The position numbers and the translations under genes are program-made. 50,794 bases of DNA from NCBI GenBank assembly GCA_043101605.1, contig JBICIG010000059.1, forward strand, positions 1 through 50,794. The letters run 5' to 3'. This document shows, piece by piece, positions 1 to 11,000 of the stretch (positions within the stretch are counted from its first letter, which is position 1; each line of letters starts with the position of its first letter). A model generated the notes under the pieces. The model saw only the letters and a program-made list of their open reading frames with translations, did not search any database and was not told the origin of the DNA. The stretch comes from JBICIG01 sp043101605 (GTDB taxonomy: Bacteria; Planctomycetota; Phycisphaerae; Phycisphaerales; UBA1924).

Positions 1-127
1 CCACCGCCAGCGCCAGCCCGAAGACCGCGTGCGTGGCGCTGGGCAACTGCGTCACCGACTCGGCGATCCCCTTCAGCCACGAGGCGTCGATCGCGGCACC
101 GGTCTGATCTGTCGCGGGATTCGGCAC
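1..127 (-). CDS. N-terminal fragment of an unidentified, probably membrane, protein
   Basis: Only the first 42 codons lie in the window; the rest runs off the left edge. The proposed GTG start at 127-125 is preceded by GGAAG nine bases upstream. The reading begins MPNPATDQTGAAIDASWLK and ends in a hydrophobic stretch (HAVFGLALAV) that looks like the start of a membrane segment. It diverges from pheA, with about 150 bases between the two starts. I do not recognise the family; the LPSATHAVFG stretch is faintly like the PSGH motif of PAP2 phosphatases but lacks the conserved glycine-histidine pair. The existence of the gene is inferred from coding-like composition plus the ribosome binding site. 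Confidence 0.4.
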   Translation of the reverse strand, partial: MPNPATDQTGAAIDASWLKGIAESVTQLPSATHAVFGLALAV

Positions 128-129
128 GA

Positions 130-135
130 TAGAGT
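130..135 (+). promoter_or_regulatory. Possible -10 box (TAGAGT) for pheA
   Basis: TAGAGT fits the TANNNT pattern seen before many genes here. It would give an untranslated leader of roughly 140 bases before the pheA ATG. No convincing -35 box was seen. Confidence 0.3.
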
Positions 136-280
136 TCTTCCAGACAGCGACCCGGCTCTTCCACCCGGGCCCGACTCTCCCCGGCTCTTTCTTTCGGTCG
201 GCGCGACCGGGCCGCACCACTCCGACCGGCCCCACAAACCCCCCACCGAATCGACCGACGCCCCCCGACCCGCCCTGACC

Positions 281-1483
281 ATGACGCCCGACCCCACCAG
301 CCCGATCCCGACCGATCCCGCCGCCAACGCCCCGGCCGACCATGCCGAGGACGCGCCTTCGGAATCGGGCCGGCACGACGCCCTCGAGGACCTCCGCCGG
401 CGGATCGATGACATGGACCGCCGACTCGTCGAGATGCTCAACGAGCGGGCCCAACTCGTCGTGGAAGTGGGCAAGTACAAACAGGGCTCGAACATCCCGA
501 TCTACGCCCCGCACCGCGAGGCCGCCGTCCTTGATCGCGTCCTCCGCGCCAACCGCGGCCCGCTCCAAAGCCGCTCGATCGAAGCGATCTACCGCGAGCT
601 GATGAGCGGGAGCTTCGCGCTCGAGCGCCCGCTGCGCATCGGCTACCTCGGCCCGCCGGGCTCGTTCAGCCACGCGGCCGCGATGAAGCAGTTCGGCTCG
701 TCGGTCACCTACGAGGACCTGCGCGAGATCGCCGGCGTCTTCACCGAGGTCCGCCGCGGGCATGTGGATTACGGGCTGGTCCCGATCGAGAACTCGACCC
801 AGGGCGGGATCGCCGAGACGCTCGACGCGTTCCTCGAGAGCGCCGGCGAGCTGTGGATCTATGCCGAGGCCCAGCTCGAGGTACACCTGGCGCTGCTGGC
901 CAACTGCGAGCCGAGCAAGGTCCGCCGCGTGCACGCCAAGCCCGAGGCCGCCGCCCAGTGCCGCAAATGGCTCGCGACGCAGTATCCCCAGGCCGAGGTC
1001 GTCCCCGCGCCGAGTTCGAGCCGGGCAGCGATCACCGCGGCCGAGGAGTACCGGGTCGCCCAGTCGATCGCCGCCGAGTCCGGGGCCGCCGCGATCGCCC
1101 CGGCGCTGGCGGGGCAGCTCTACGGGCTGACGGTGCTGTTCGAGCGGATCGAGGACGAGCCGAACAATGTGACCCGGTTCGCGGTGATCAGCCGCCAGCG
1201 GGCCCAGCGGTCCGGGGACGACAAGACCTCGATCATGTTCAAGACCGCCGATGCCCCGGGCGCGCTGGTGGAAGTGCTCAATGTCTTCGCCCGGGCCGGG
1301 GTGAACCTGTCACACATCGACAAACGCCCGAGTCGACGCGTGAACTGGGAGTACACCTTCTTCATCGACGCGGTGGGGCACCGGGACGACCCGGCTCTGG
1401 CCGGGGCCCTCGACGAGGCGGGCAAACACTGCAAGGAACTGGTCGTTCTGGGCAGCTACCCCCGCTCGACGCGGACATTCTGA
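281..1483 (+). CDS. pheA: Bifunctional chorismate mutase / prephenate dehydratase
   Basis: The 400-residue protein converts chorismate to prephenate and then to phenylpyruvate, the committed steps of phenylalanine synthesis, in the cytoplasm. Residues 33-112 form an AroQ-type chorismate mutase helix bundle (DALEDLRRRIDDMDRRLVEM). Residues 118-300 form the dehydratase, with GYLGPPGSFSHAAA, GLVPIENSTQGGIAET and the catalytic-loop NNVTRF. Residues about 305-390 are the ACT domain that binds phenylalanine for feedback inhibition; its effector motif reads IDKRPSRRVNWEY, close to the usual ESRP form. The ATG at 281 was chosen because the frame upstream is proline/arginine-rich and unlike protein; no strong ribosome binding site precedes it. 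The N-terminal 30 residues are a disordered extension. No aromatic-pathway gene adjoins it; pabA/trpG is 45 kb away. Confidence 0.93.
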   Translation: MTPDPTSPIPTDPAANAPADHAEDAPSESGRHDALEDLRRRIDDMDRRLVEMLNERAQLVVEVGKYKQGSNIPIYAPHREAAVLDRVLRANRGPLQSRSIEAIYRELMSGSFALERPLRIGYLGPPGSFSHAAAMKQFGSSVTYEDLREIAGVFTEVRRGHVDYGLVPIENSTQGGIAETLDAFLESAGELWIYAEAQLEVHLALLANCEPSKVRRVHAKPEAAAQCRKWLATQYPQAEVVPAPSSSRAAITAAEEYRVAQSIAAESGAAAIAPALAGQLYGLTVLFERIEDEPNNVTRFAVISRQRAQRSGDDKTSIMFKTADAPGALVEVLNVFARAGVNLSHIDKRPSRRVNWEYTFFIDAVGHRDDPALAGALDEAGKHCKELVVLGSYPRSTRTF

Positions 1484-2080
1484 GCGTCGGAATGAGCCTT
1501 GGATCCGGGCACGCCCGGGCCCGGGTGAACCCCGCATCCCGGACCCCGGGCTTGCACCGGCAGGCGGGTGCCGAGGTTCGGCACCCCCGCTCCGGGTGTT
1601 CCCGGACCGAATTTTGATCCCGGGTGGTGCGGGCTGGGGGGCACTCTGATACACTGCAACCACCGCGGCCAACCTGCGTAGGTTGTCGTGGAACCCCGCC
1701 CGGCGCCCCGCGTCGGACGGACGCATGGTCCTGCCCGGAGAGGACGACCCCCGCTTGTCGTCCAAGGCAGCGCCCAGCGGGCCGACACCAGCCCCGCCGG
1801 CACCGAGCAGCCCGGCCGGCCCCCCTGAGCCACCACAGGATGCGATGCTTGCGTCGCTCGCCCGAGGTCGGTTGACGGGAAGCCCCAAGCCAGGAACCCT
1901 TCGGGTCGGTTGAGCGTCGGTGAAGGTTGGACTAGGTTGTGCCACCGCGATCCGGGTCGAGACCCGGGCGCCGCGGCACTCGGACCGGGCGGGACCCCAG
2001 CGCCGGGGTTCCCGACGCGTGTGAGACGGCCGAGTGAGCCGGCAGTGTGATTCGGCAGTGTGATCCGGCGAGGAGATGCC
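1484..2080. other. Long GC-rich intergenic region upstream of the giant surface-protein gene
   Basis: About 600 bases without a convincing gene. It contains many overlapping CCCGGG-type palindromes (1500-1640 and again 1950-2010), a possible -10 box TACACT at 1650-1655, and an AGGAG ribosome binding site at 2071-2075 serving the next gene. If TACACT is the promoter, the giant gene has a leader of more than 400 bases. Short open frames across 1620-1910 have proline/arginine-rich composition typical of noncoding GC-rich DNA. Confidence 0.5.
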
Positions 2081-5000
2081 ATGAACCGTTCGCGTCGCCT
2101 TGATCGTCCGTTCGTGCGGACCTCCCCCAAGCGTCACACCGATGCGCGCAGCGTGGGCGAGCCCTCGCGACTGGCCGTGCTGGCCGGCCGCGCCGGTCAC
2201 ACCGCCGTCGAGCGCCTCGAGCCCCGTCAGATGCTCTTCTCCCTGAGCATCACCGCCGACGACATCGGTGCCGACGGGCTCGGCACCGCGACCGCGATCT
2301 TCGGGTACACCATCCCCGTCTTCACCACCACGCAGGAAGTCGGCGACAACGATGTCGTGGTCATCCAGGAAGGCTTCACCGAGCTGGGTGCCAACATCGT
2401 CCCGCCCTTCAATGTCCCCAACGGCTTCGAGTTCGAGGAAACCGGGCTCCGCATCCGCCACAATGTCACCCCCGCCCGCGACGCCCGCGTCGTGGCCGAC
2501 CTCGACGCCGACGGCGACACCGTCGAGGGCACCGAGCGACTCAATGTCCGCCTCGGCGAGCCCCTCGAATTCATGAGCTTCGAGTTCGACGGCTCCGAGG
2601 ACCCGACCACCGACGACCCCAACCTCGCGATCTCCCGCCTGGTCATGACCATCGGGTACAACGGGCTCAACGGGCTCCCCTTCAACAGCCTCCGCGCGGT
2701 GCTGCTGTTCGACGGCACCGAGGTCGCCTCCTTCACCGGCAACGCGCTGCGCGATCTCAACGCCAACCCCGCCCCCGGCAACGGGCTCAACGAGGGCCGC
2801 GGCGAGTTCGTCTTCGATGTCACCAATCCCGCGATCGGCACCGAGTTCGACCAGATCCGCTTCGTGGCGACCGGCTCGACCGTCCAGACCTTCGCGATCG
2901 ACGACATCCAGGCGACCACCCCCGCGGGCAACTTCGCCGAGATCGTCGACTCCCGCATCTTCGGCGCCGAGGTCCGCTTCCGCGGGCCAGTCGGCGCAAC
3001 GGTCTCCATCTTCGACCTGTTCGGGCGCGACATGGTCGAGACCATCCGCCTGGGCATCCCCGAGAACTCCAATGTCCCGCTCGTCGACACCGACGACGAC
3101 GGCATCCCCAACTTCAACGACGGCATCGGGCAGATCCTGCTCAGCAATGTCGACTCCCGCACCAGCCTGACCCTCTCGGGCGGCATCATCGAAGCGGGCG
3201 ACGACGACGGCGCGTTCTTCCAGGAGGGCTTCGGCGACGGCGCGTTCATTTACAACCGCCCCGACGAGTTCCTCGGGCTCTTCGACGAGTTCGAGGGCGC
3301 CGGCTTCGGCTACGCCGTCGACATCGACGACCAGGGGAATGTCGTCGTCACCGGCCTGCCCCCGGGCCCCGGCTCGGTGATCGTGGGCTCGCCCTTCGAC
3401 CGCCCGATCAACAACTACAACCCCGCCGGCGCCCCTCCCGGCTTCCAGGCGCTGACCGTCACCGATCCCGCGGCGTTCAACAACATCAACCAGGGCATCA
3501 AGATCCTCGACGGCTCCTCGATGGGCCGCATCAACTTCCACGGCGCGCTGCACGGCTCAAGCCGCTTCGACGGTGCCGTTGATGCGCTCAACATCGGCTA
3601 TCTCCTGGGCAGCGTCACCGTCGCCGGCGACCTGGGCACCCTCGTCGTCGGGTCCGAGGCCGGCCAGTGGGTCGCCGACCCGGACTTCACCACCGACGAC
3701 TTCACCGTCCCCGAGGTCGTCAAGACCGGCGCCGAGCTGTTCGTGGGTCGCACCGTCGGCGAGGTCGCTGTTGCCGGCCGCTCGCTGCTCGATGTCACCA
3801 TCGAGGGCGACCTCGACAGCCCGGCCACCAAGCCCCCGCGCGACATCCTCCGCTACGAGGAGAAGGAGCACATCGTCCCGGTGGACGAGAACTCACAGGT
3901 CGACGCGTCGGACATCTTCGAGTTCGCGATCCAGTCGACCACGATCGCCAACCAGAGCTACTTCTTCGGCACCGACTTCCTCCGCAACGACACCGTGCTG
4001 AGCGCCGAGTGGATCGGCTCGATCGGCACCGCCGTCGAGCTGACCGGGCAGGTCGGCATCGGCGACCCGGCCGTCCACACCGCCGAGGACCCCGCCGATG
4101 TCTTCGCATTCGCCACCGACGGGCGCACCCCCGTGCGCATCCAGAGCGGCGACTTCCTCAACCTCCGCGTGATCGATCAGGACGGGCGCACCCTCGCCGC
4201 CGTCGACGCGCTGGGTGAGGCCGAGGACAGCCAGATCCTCTTCTTCGACGCGCCCAACCCCGGCGTCTTCTACCTCGTTGTCTCCGACTTCGCCCAGAAC
4301 GACGGGGACACCGACAACGGCACCAGCTACCGCATCGCCATCAGCGGCATGGCGCCCACCACCCTCGGCGCCTACCGATCCGGCGCGGGCTCGGGCTCCA
4401 CCGTCGACGGCATTTCCAACACGCTCAATGTCCTCAACGGCAGCGTCGGATCCATCCGCGTCGGCACCGGGTTCATCACCGGCGGCGGCGAGGAGGGCGA
4501 CCCCAACGAGATCCTCAACACCTCCAACCCCGATGTCGATGACCTGCTCAGCTTCGGTGCCGGCACCATCTCCGTCCCGGGCAACCTTTACAACATCACC
4601 GCCGGCTCCGACATCGAGCCCGGCTCGACCACCCAGAGCCTCAATGTCATCGTCGGCGGCAACTTCGGAACCCTCTACACCGGGCTCTCCCCCCTCGTCG
4701 GACAGGGCCCCACCGAGGGCGATGTCGCGTTCCTCAACATGAACATCGGCGGCGATGTCGCGATCATCGACATCCGCGCCTCCATCGGCTTCGACCAGGA
4801 CGACGCCAACTCCGGCACCTTCCTCGGCGGGCTCCAGCTCACCACCGGCACCAGCGGGCAGACCAACGGCAACATCGGACTCATCCGCACCGGCAACCAC
4901 ATCAACGCCGGGCTCCTCCAGGTCATCACCCCCGATGGCTCGACCATCGGCGGCGTCCTGATCAGCCAGGATGTCGGCGACGCCGCCGACGCCGGCGGGC

Positions 5001-8000
5001 ACATCGGCATCGACGGCAACTCCATCTTCACCTCCAGTATGTTCCAGACGGGTGCCAACAGCGACATCCGCTTCGTGGACTTCCCCCAGATCGACCTCCC
5101 CGTCTCCGACAACGCCAGCATCGACCTCATCGTTGGCGAAACGATCGAACTCACCGACGACTCCGGCGGCCGTGTTCGGATCTCCATCACCGGCGCGGGC
5201 ACCGGCATCGGCACCGTCGCCGGGCTCGTCCGCCTGCTCCCGATCAACAACTCGCAGGGTGTCGCGATCGGGCAGATCGAGGCCGACCTCTCCGCCGGTC
5301 GCACCCTCAACATTCGGTCCGTCGGCGACACCGACGAGGACGACCCGATCTCCATCGGGCGCATCGAGATCACCAACGCCACCGCCCTCTCCTCCATGAG
5401 CATCACCGGCGAACTCGAGGTCGATGTCTGGCAGGTCGTCCAGACCGGCGGCGAGGCCTTCGGCTCCATCAACGCCGACACGCCCGGCGGCGACATCGTC
5501 GCGATCGATCTCGCCAGCCTCAACACCCTCACCATCGTCGACGGCGACCTCGGCCGCACCCAGCTCCTCGAGTGGGGCCCGGACCGCATCGGACCCGACC
5601 TCGGCGTCGTGGGCGGGCTCGTCGCCGATGTCGGCGGCGCGCTCGGCATCGATCAGGCCGCCATCGACAACGACTGGAACGGCGAGCTCTACCGCCCGAC
5701 CACCGTCACCGCCACCGGCGGCGGCACCGCCTACCTCGACGACATCGGCTCGCCCTTCGATCCCTTCCTCAACGGGCTCGTCGTCCGCACCGGCAATGTC
5801 CAGTCGATCGATGTCGACGGCGCCGTCGGCGATGTCATCCTCCAGGGCAACGGCGCCCTCCTCCTGAATGTCAATGTCAACGCCGACGGCATCACCCGCA
5901 TCGGCGGGTTCGACGGCATCATCGGCACCATCTACGCCCCGCTCATCGGCACCGTCGATGTCGGCGACGGCGTCGCGCCCCCCGATGCGGGCCCCATCGC
6001 GACCACCGGCATCTTCGCTTCCGACGAGATCGGGCAGATCACCGCCAGCGACATCGCCAACTCCAACCTCGCCGGCTACTTCATCGCCGCCAACACCGTC
6101 CCCGGCACCATCACCATCGGCGCCGAGGTCTTCGACGCCAACGGTATCGAGAACATCTCCGTCGACAGCGGCGGCGACTTCATCAACGCCGTCATCGGCG
6201 TCCACCAGCTCGACGGCTTCTGGCTCAGCCCCGACTACGACGACGCCCTCATCGTCTCGGGCGACATCTCCACCATCCAGGGACAGGGCGCCGACTTCTT
6301 CCGCTCCCAGGTCACCGCCAGCGACATCGACACCTTCCGCCTCCAGGGAGGCTTCTACGACGCCTCCCAGTTCCGCGCCGAGAACTCCGCCAACACCATC
6401 AGCGCCACCGGCTACCGCAACTCCACCATCACCGGCACCAACTCCGAGTTCCGCACCAACAGCATCCTCATCGGCGAGAGCGTCGATGACATCACCACCG
6501 AGTTCCCCACCGGGAACATGGCCGACCTGCTCATCGATGTCCTCGGCTCGGTCGAGGGTGCGATCACCGCCAACAACTTCACCCGCGTCGACATCCAGGT
6601 CGACAACGAGATCGAGAGCCTCGCGGCCCTGGGCAGCATCCGCGGCACCAACATCACCGCCGGCCGCCTGATCAGTTCGACCATTGGCGACCGCCTCGTC
6701 GCGTCGCGCCTCCGCATCGCCGGGCCCATCGAGGCCCTCGCGGTCACCAACGCCATCATCAACTCCGACATCGAGGTCACCGGGCCCTCCGGCCGCATCG
6801 ACCGCATCTCGGCGCCCAACGGCATCTCCGGGCGCATCGCCTCCTCCGGGCCCATCTCCAACATCGTCTCCACCCTCGGCGACATCGACATCGAGCTGAC
6901 CACCCAGGGGAACCGCGGCGTCGTCCGCTCCATCAACGCCGGCCGCGACCTCCTGCTCGACGCCGATGTCAGCGCCGGCATCAACTCCCTCATCGCCGGG
7001 CGCCACATCGGTTCGCCCACCAACCCGGGCGTCATCCTCTCCCGCGCCAACATCTCCAGCGTCAGCGCCCCCAACGGGCAGCTCTACGCCGACATCCGCG
7101 CCGCCGGCACCATCGGCGTCCAGACCGTCCAGCTCCCGCCCAACTCCGGCGGCAACGCCGGCGGGACCGTCACGCCCCTGGGCGTCGTCCTCGGCCGCGC
7201 CACCGACAAGCCCAACTCCTCCAACCTCGGCGCGGGCTCCATCACCGCCTTCGACCGCATCGGGCCCGTCACCATCAACGGCGACTTCGACGGCTCGATC
7301 ATCAGCCACTCCAACGGCATCGCCAGCGTCACCATCAACAACGGCTCGTTCCTCCCGGGCAACACCATCGCCGCCTACGACGGCTCCATCACCAACCTCT
7401 CCATCACCAACGGGCACCTCCTGGGCGATGTCCACGCCGACTACGACATCACCCTCCTCTCCGTTGCCGGCACCGGCGTCTTCGGCAACATCGGCATCAA
7501 CCCCAACCTCTCGGCCGGGTCCTCGGTCGACTCCTTCCGCAACCAACTCCCCCAGGGCGTGATCTTCACCAGCGCCATCGACGGGCCCTCCATCACCGCC
7601 GGGCGCAACATCGTCGCCCTCACCGCGACCGGGTCCGCCTACGAGACCATGATCCACGCCGGCCGCCGCATCGTCAGCGCGACCATCGGCGGCAGCTTCA
7701 CCAGCGACTCGCTCAACTCGGGCAAGACCGCCGCCTTCGTCACCGCGGGCGACGAGGTCGCCCTCTTCTCCGTCGGCGGCAACCTCCGCGACACCCTCAT
7801 CGGCGCCGGGTTCTTCGACCTCGGCCGCGACAACGCCCCGGGCGGCATCGCCCTCAACACCGACACCATCAAGCAGGGCGTGGTCACCTCCGTCGTCGTT
7901 GGCGGGTCAGCCCGCAATGTCGACATCACCGCCGGCCTCACCGCGGGCAACGACGGCGTCTACAACACCGGTGACGAGCGCACCGCCCTCGGCTTCTCCA

Positions 8001-11000
8001 ATGTCGCGGCCGTCTCCATCGCCGGCGCCGGCAACGATGTCACCGTCTACGCCGACAACATCGCCGACAGCATCAAGAGCAACTCCAAGATCACGACCCG
8101 CGGCACGAACTTCAAGCATGTCGAGCCGCTCATCCGCACCGGCACCGGCAAGAACATCTCCGCCGGCGGCACCTCGTTCCTCCACAAGGGCGTCTCGGGC
8201 ACCATCTCGTTCTCGGGCCCGGGCACCGCCGTCTGGAACAAGGCCGCGGGCACCCTCTTCATCAAGGACTCCACCCTCGCGTCCTCGCTGATCATCACCG
8301 CCGACAGCACCCTCACCGACTTCGACATCGTCACCAACGACGACGCCTCGCTCGGCATCCTCGATGTCCGCGTCGATCTCGCCGGTGATTCCGATGTCGT
8401 CGTCGATCGCGACGGCGGCACCATCACCTTCGACAATGTCACCGGCACCGGCAGCATCCGCTTCGGCGGCACCGTCGCCGCGATGAACTTCATCAACCTC
8501 AACGGCGGCTTCGTCGATGCCTACACCCTTTCGGCCCTGAACATCTCGGGCAACTTCGGCACCTCCGCCGCGGGCGAGGTCGGCATCGACCTCGTTAACG
8601 CCGGTACCATCGCCGTCGGCGGGCTCACCCAGGGCCGCCTGAATGTCTTCCGCAGCGCCACCTCCTTCACCTCCACCGGCGCCGTCTCCCGCGCCCTGCT
8701 CCGCTTCGGCGACAGCCTCGGGACCGTCGGCACCGGCGGCGGAACCCTCGCCGCCTTCAGCGCTCCCTCGGTCAGCCAGTCACGCGTCAGCGTCGGGAAC
8801 AACCTCGGCCGCGTCGCCGTCACCGGCTCGGTCACCGACAGCGCCTTCCTCGTCGGCGGCGACCTCGGCGCCGACGCGGACTACGGCGGCATCGGCCTCG
8901 ACGCCGACGAGGCCTCCGCGGGCTTCTCCTCCACCTTCACCATCGGTGGCAACTTCTTCGAGTCCGACATCGTCGCCGGCTACCTCCGCGGCACCGACGG
9001 GTTCTTCGGCACCTCCGACGATTTCGTCTCGGCCGGACGATCCTCCCTCGGCGCCGTCACCATCGCCGGCACCGGCGTCGGCTCCAACCGCTTCAGCGAG
9101 AGCTACCTCATCGCCTCCACCGGCGCGCTCGGCACCGTGAGCATCGGCGGCCAGACCGCCCCCAACACCATCGGCAACTTCTCCGTCGAGCAGGCTCAGA
9201 CCCTGCCCAACCCGATCCAGGTCACCAACATCCGCGTCGTCGAGACCAGCCGCCTCTACACCGCCCAGATCTTCTTCAACCAGGAGATCGACGGCAGCTC
9301 GATCAGCAGCGCTCTGAGCGTCCGCGAGGTCCGCGGCGCCACCGGCATCTCCGAGATCTTCCTCGTCGAGGGCGCCGACTACTCCGTCAGCTACGACGCC
9401 GACCTCAACGCCGCCCTCGTCACCTTCGACCGCGACCTCACCTCCCGAGACCTGCCACGCCTCGCCGGCGTCCCGGGCCCGGGCATCTACCGCTTCGTCA
9501 TCAGCTCCGACATCCTCCGGGCCCAGCTCGCCGGCGCCAAGCTCGACGGCGACAACGACGGCTTCGCCGAGCCCGCCGACAACTTCTCGGGCGACGCGAT
9601 CATCGGAGATGTCGGCGACAAGCTCAACGAGGGCACCACCACCGTCTTCCAGAACGGCCAGCCCATCTTCGAGGTCGACTACTACGCCCCCATCAACCTC
9701 GACATCGTCTTCGATGACAACGCCGACTCCGATGGGCTCCCCGAAGCCAACACCCCCTACACCATCCGCGGCACCATCGGCGACCACCCCGACCACGACC
9801 CCGACTTCTTCAGCTTCCCGGGCGACATGGACCTCTACTCCATCACCCTCCAGGCCGGGCAGATCCTCCGCCTCGGCCCCGTCTCCGGGTCGGCCGTCTT
9901 CGCCCCCATCAACATCATCGGCCCCAGCGGGCAGACCTTCAGCGGCGTCGGACAGTCCGACGACCTGCTCACCCTCCCCATCAACCCGCCCACCGACACC
10001 GCCCTCTCCCAGGAGCAGAGCTTCCTCGCCCTCTCCACCGGGCGCTATGTCATCGCCGTGGGCAACGCCTTCGACACCGTCGGCAACACCGGCAATGTTC
10101 CCGACCTCACCTCGATCCCCGGCTCGGTCGGGCTCTACGAGTTCAGCCTCGAGATCTTCGATGACGGCAACTCGGGCTTCAACGATGTCGTCGATTCCGG
10201 CGACGGCCAGGTCGTCGTCGACGCGCCCCGTCCCAGCGCCTTCGCCGGCGGCGACGGCATCCTCGGCACCGCCGACGACCGCGCCACCGTCCAGACCAAC
10301 GGCTTCACCTTCACACTCTCGGCCGGGCCTGACGGAAACCTCGGCACCAGCGACGACATCGTCTCGGGCGGCAACGGCTCGGACATCACCTCCACCCGCC
10401 AGGGCAACGCCGTCACCTCGGTCATCTCCTCGGCGATCGGCCCGGCCAACCAGGCGGGCGTCCCGGGCAATGTCTACGCCGATGTCGACATCTTCCACCT
10501 CAACAACCAGCGCACCATCCCCGCCGGCACCCTGATGCGCCTGACCGTCAACCTCTCCGACACCGGCGGCGACCTCGGCTCCCGCGGCCCGGACCTCGGC
10601 GACGACTCCCCCCTCTCCTTCCTCGACTTCACCGGCGCCGTCCAGTTCGCACTCTTCGACACCACCAACGCCACCAGCCTCGACGACGCCGCACTCGTCT
10701 TCTCGCCCACCGACTTCTCGCCCAACGGCAGCAACCCCGGCGTCATCGCCTCCTCCGGCAACACCGAGTACGGCTACGACGACGACGGCAACTTCTTCAT
10801 CCAGTTCGTCACCCGCGGCGCCATTGGCACCGACGGCGACCCCGCCACCTACGCCGTCTACCTCCAGGGCGTCTTCAACTCCGACTACGCCATCGAGGTC
10901 ACCCGCTTCGACGGCACCTTCTCCGCCGACACCGTCTCGCAGAATGTCTTCATCGAAACGCGCGGCGGCGAGATCGACTGGCTCCAGGCCGGCGGCATCC

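Noticed and set aside
1624..1913. Short plus-strand open frames ahead of the giant gene
   Set aside because: Pro/Arg/Ser-rich, no ribosome binding site, no recognisable sequence; treated as intergenic or leader.
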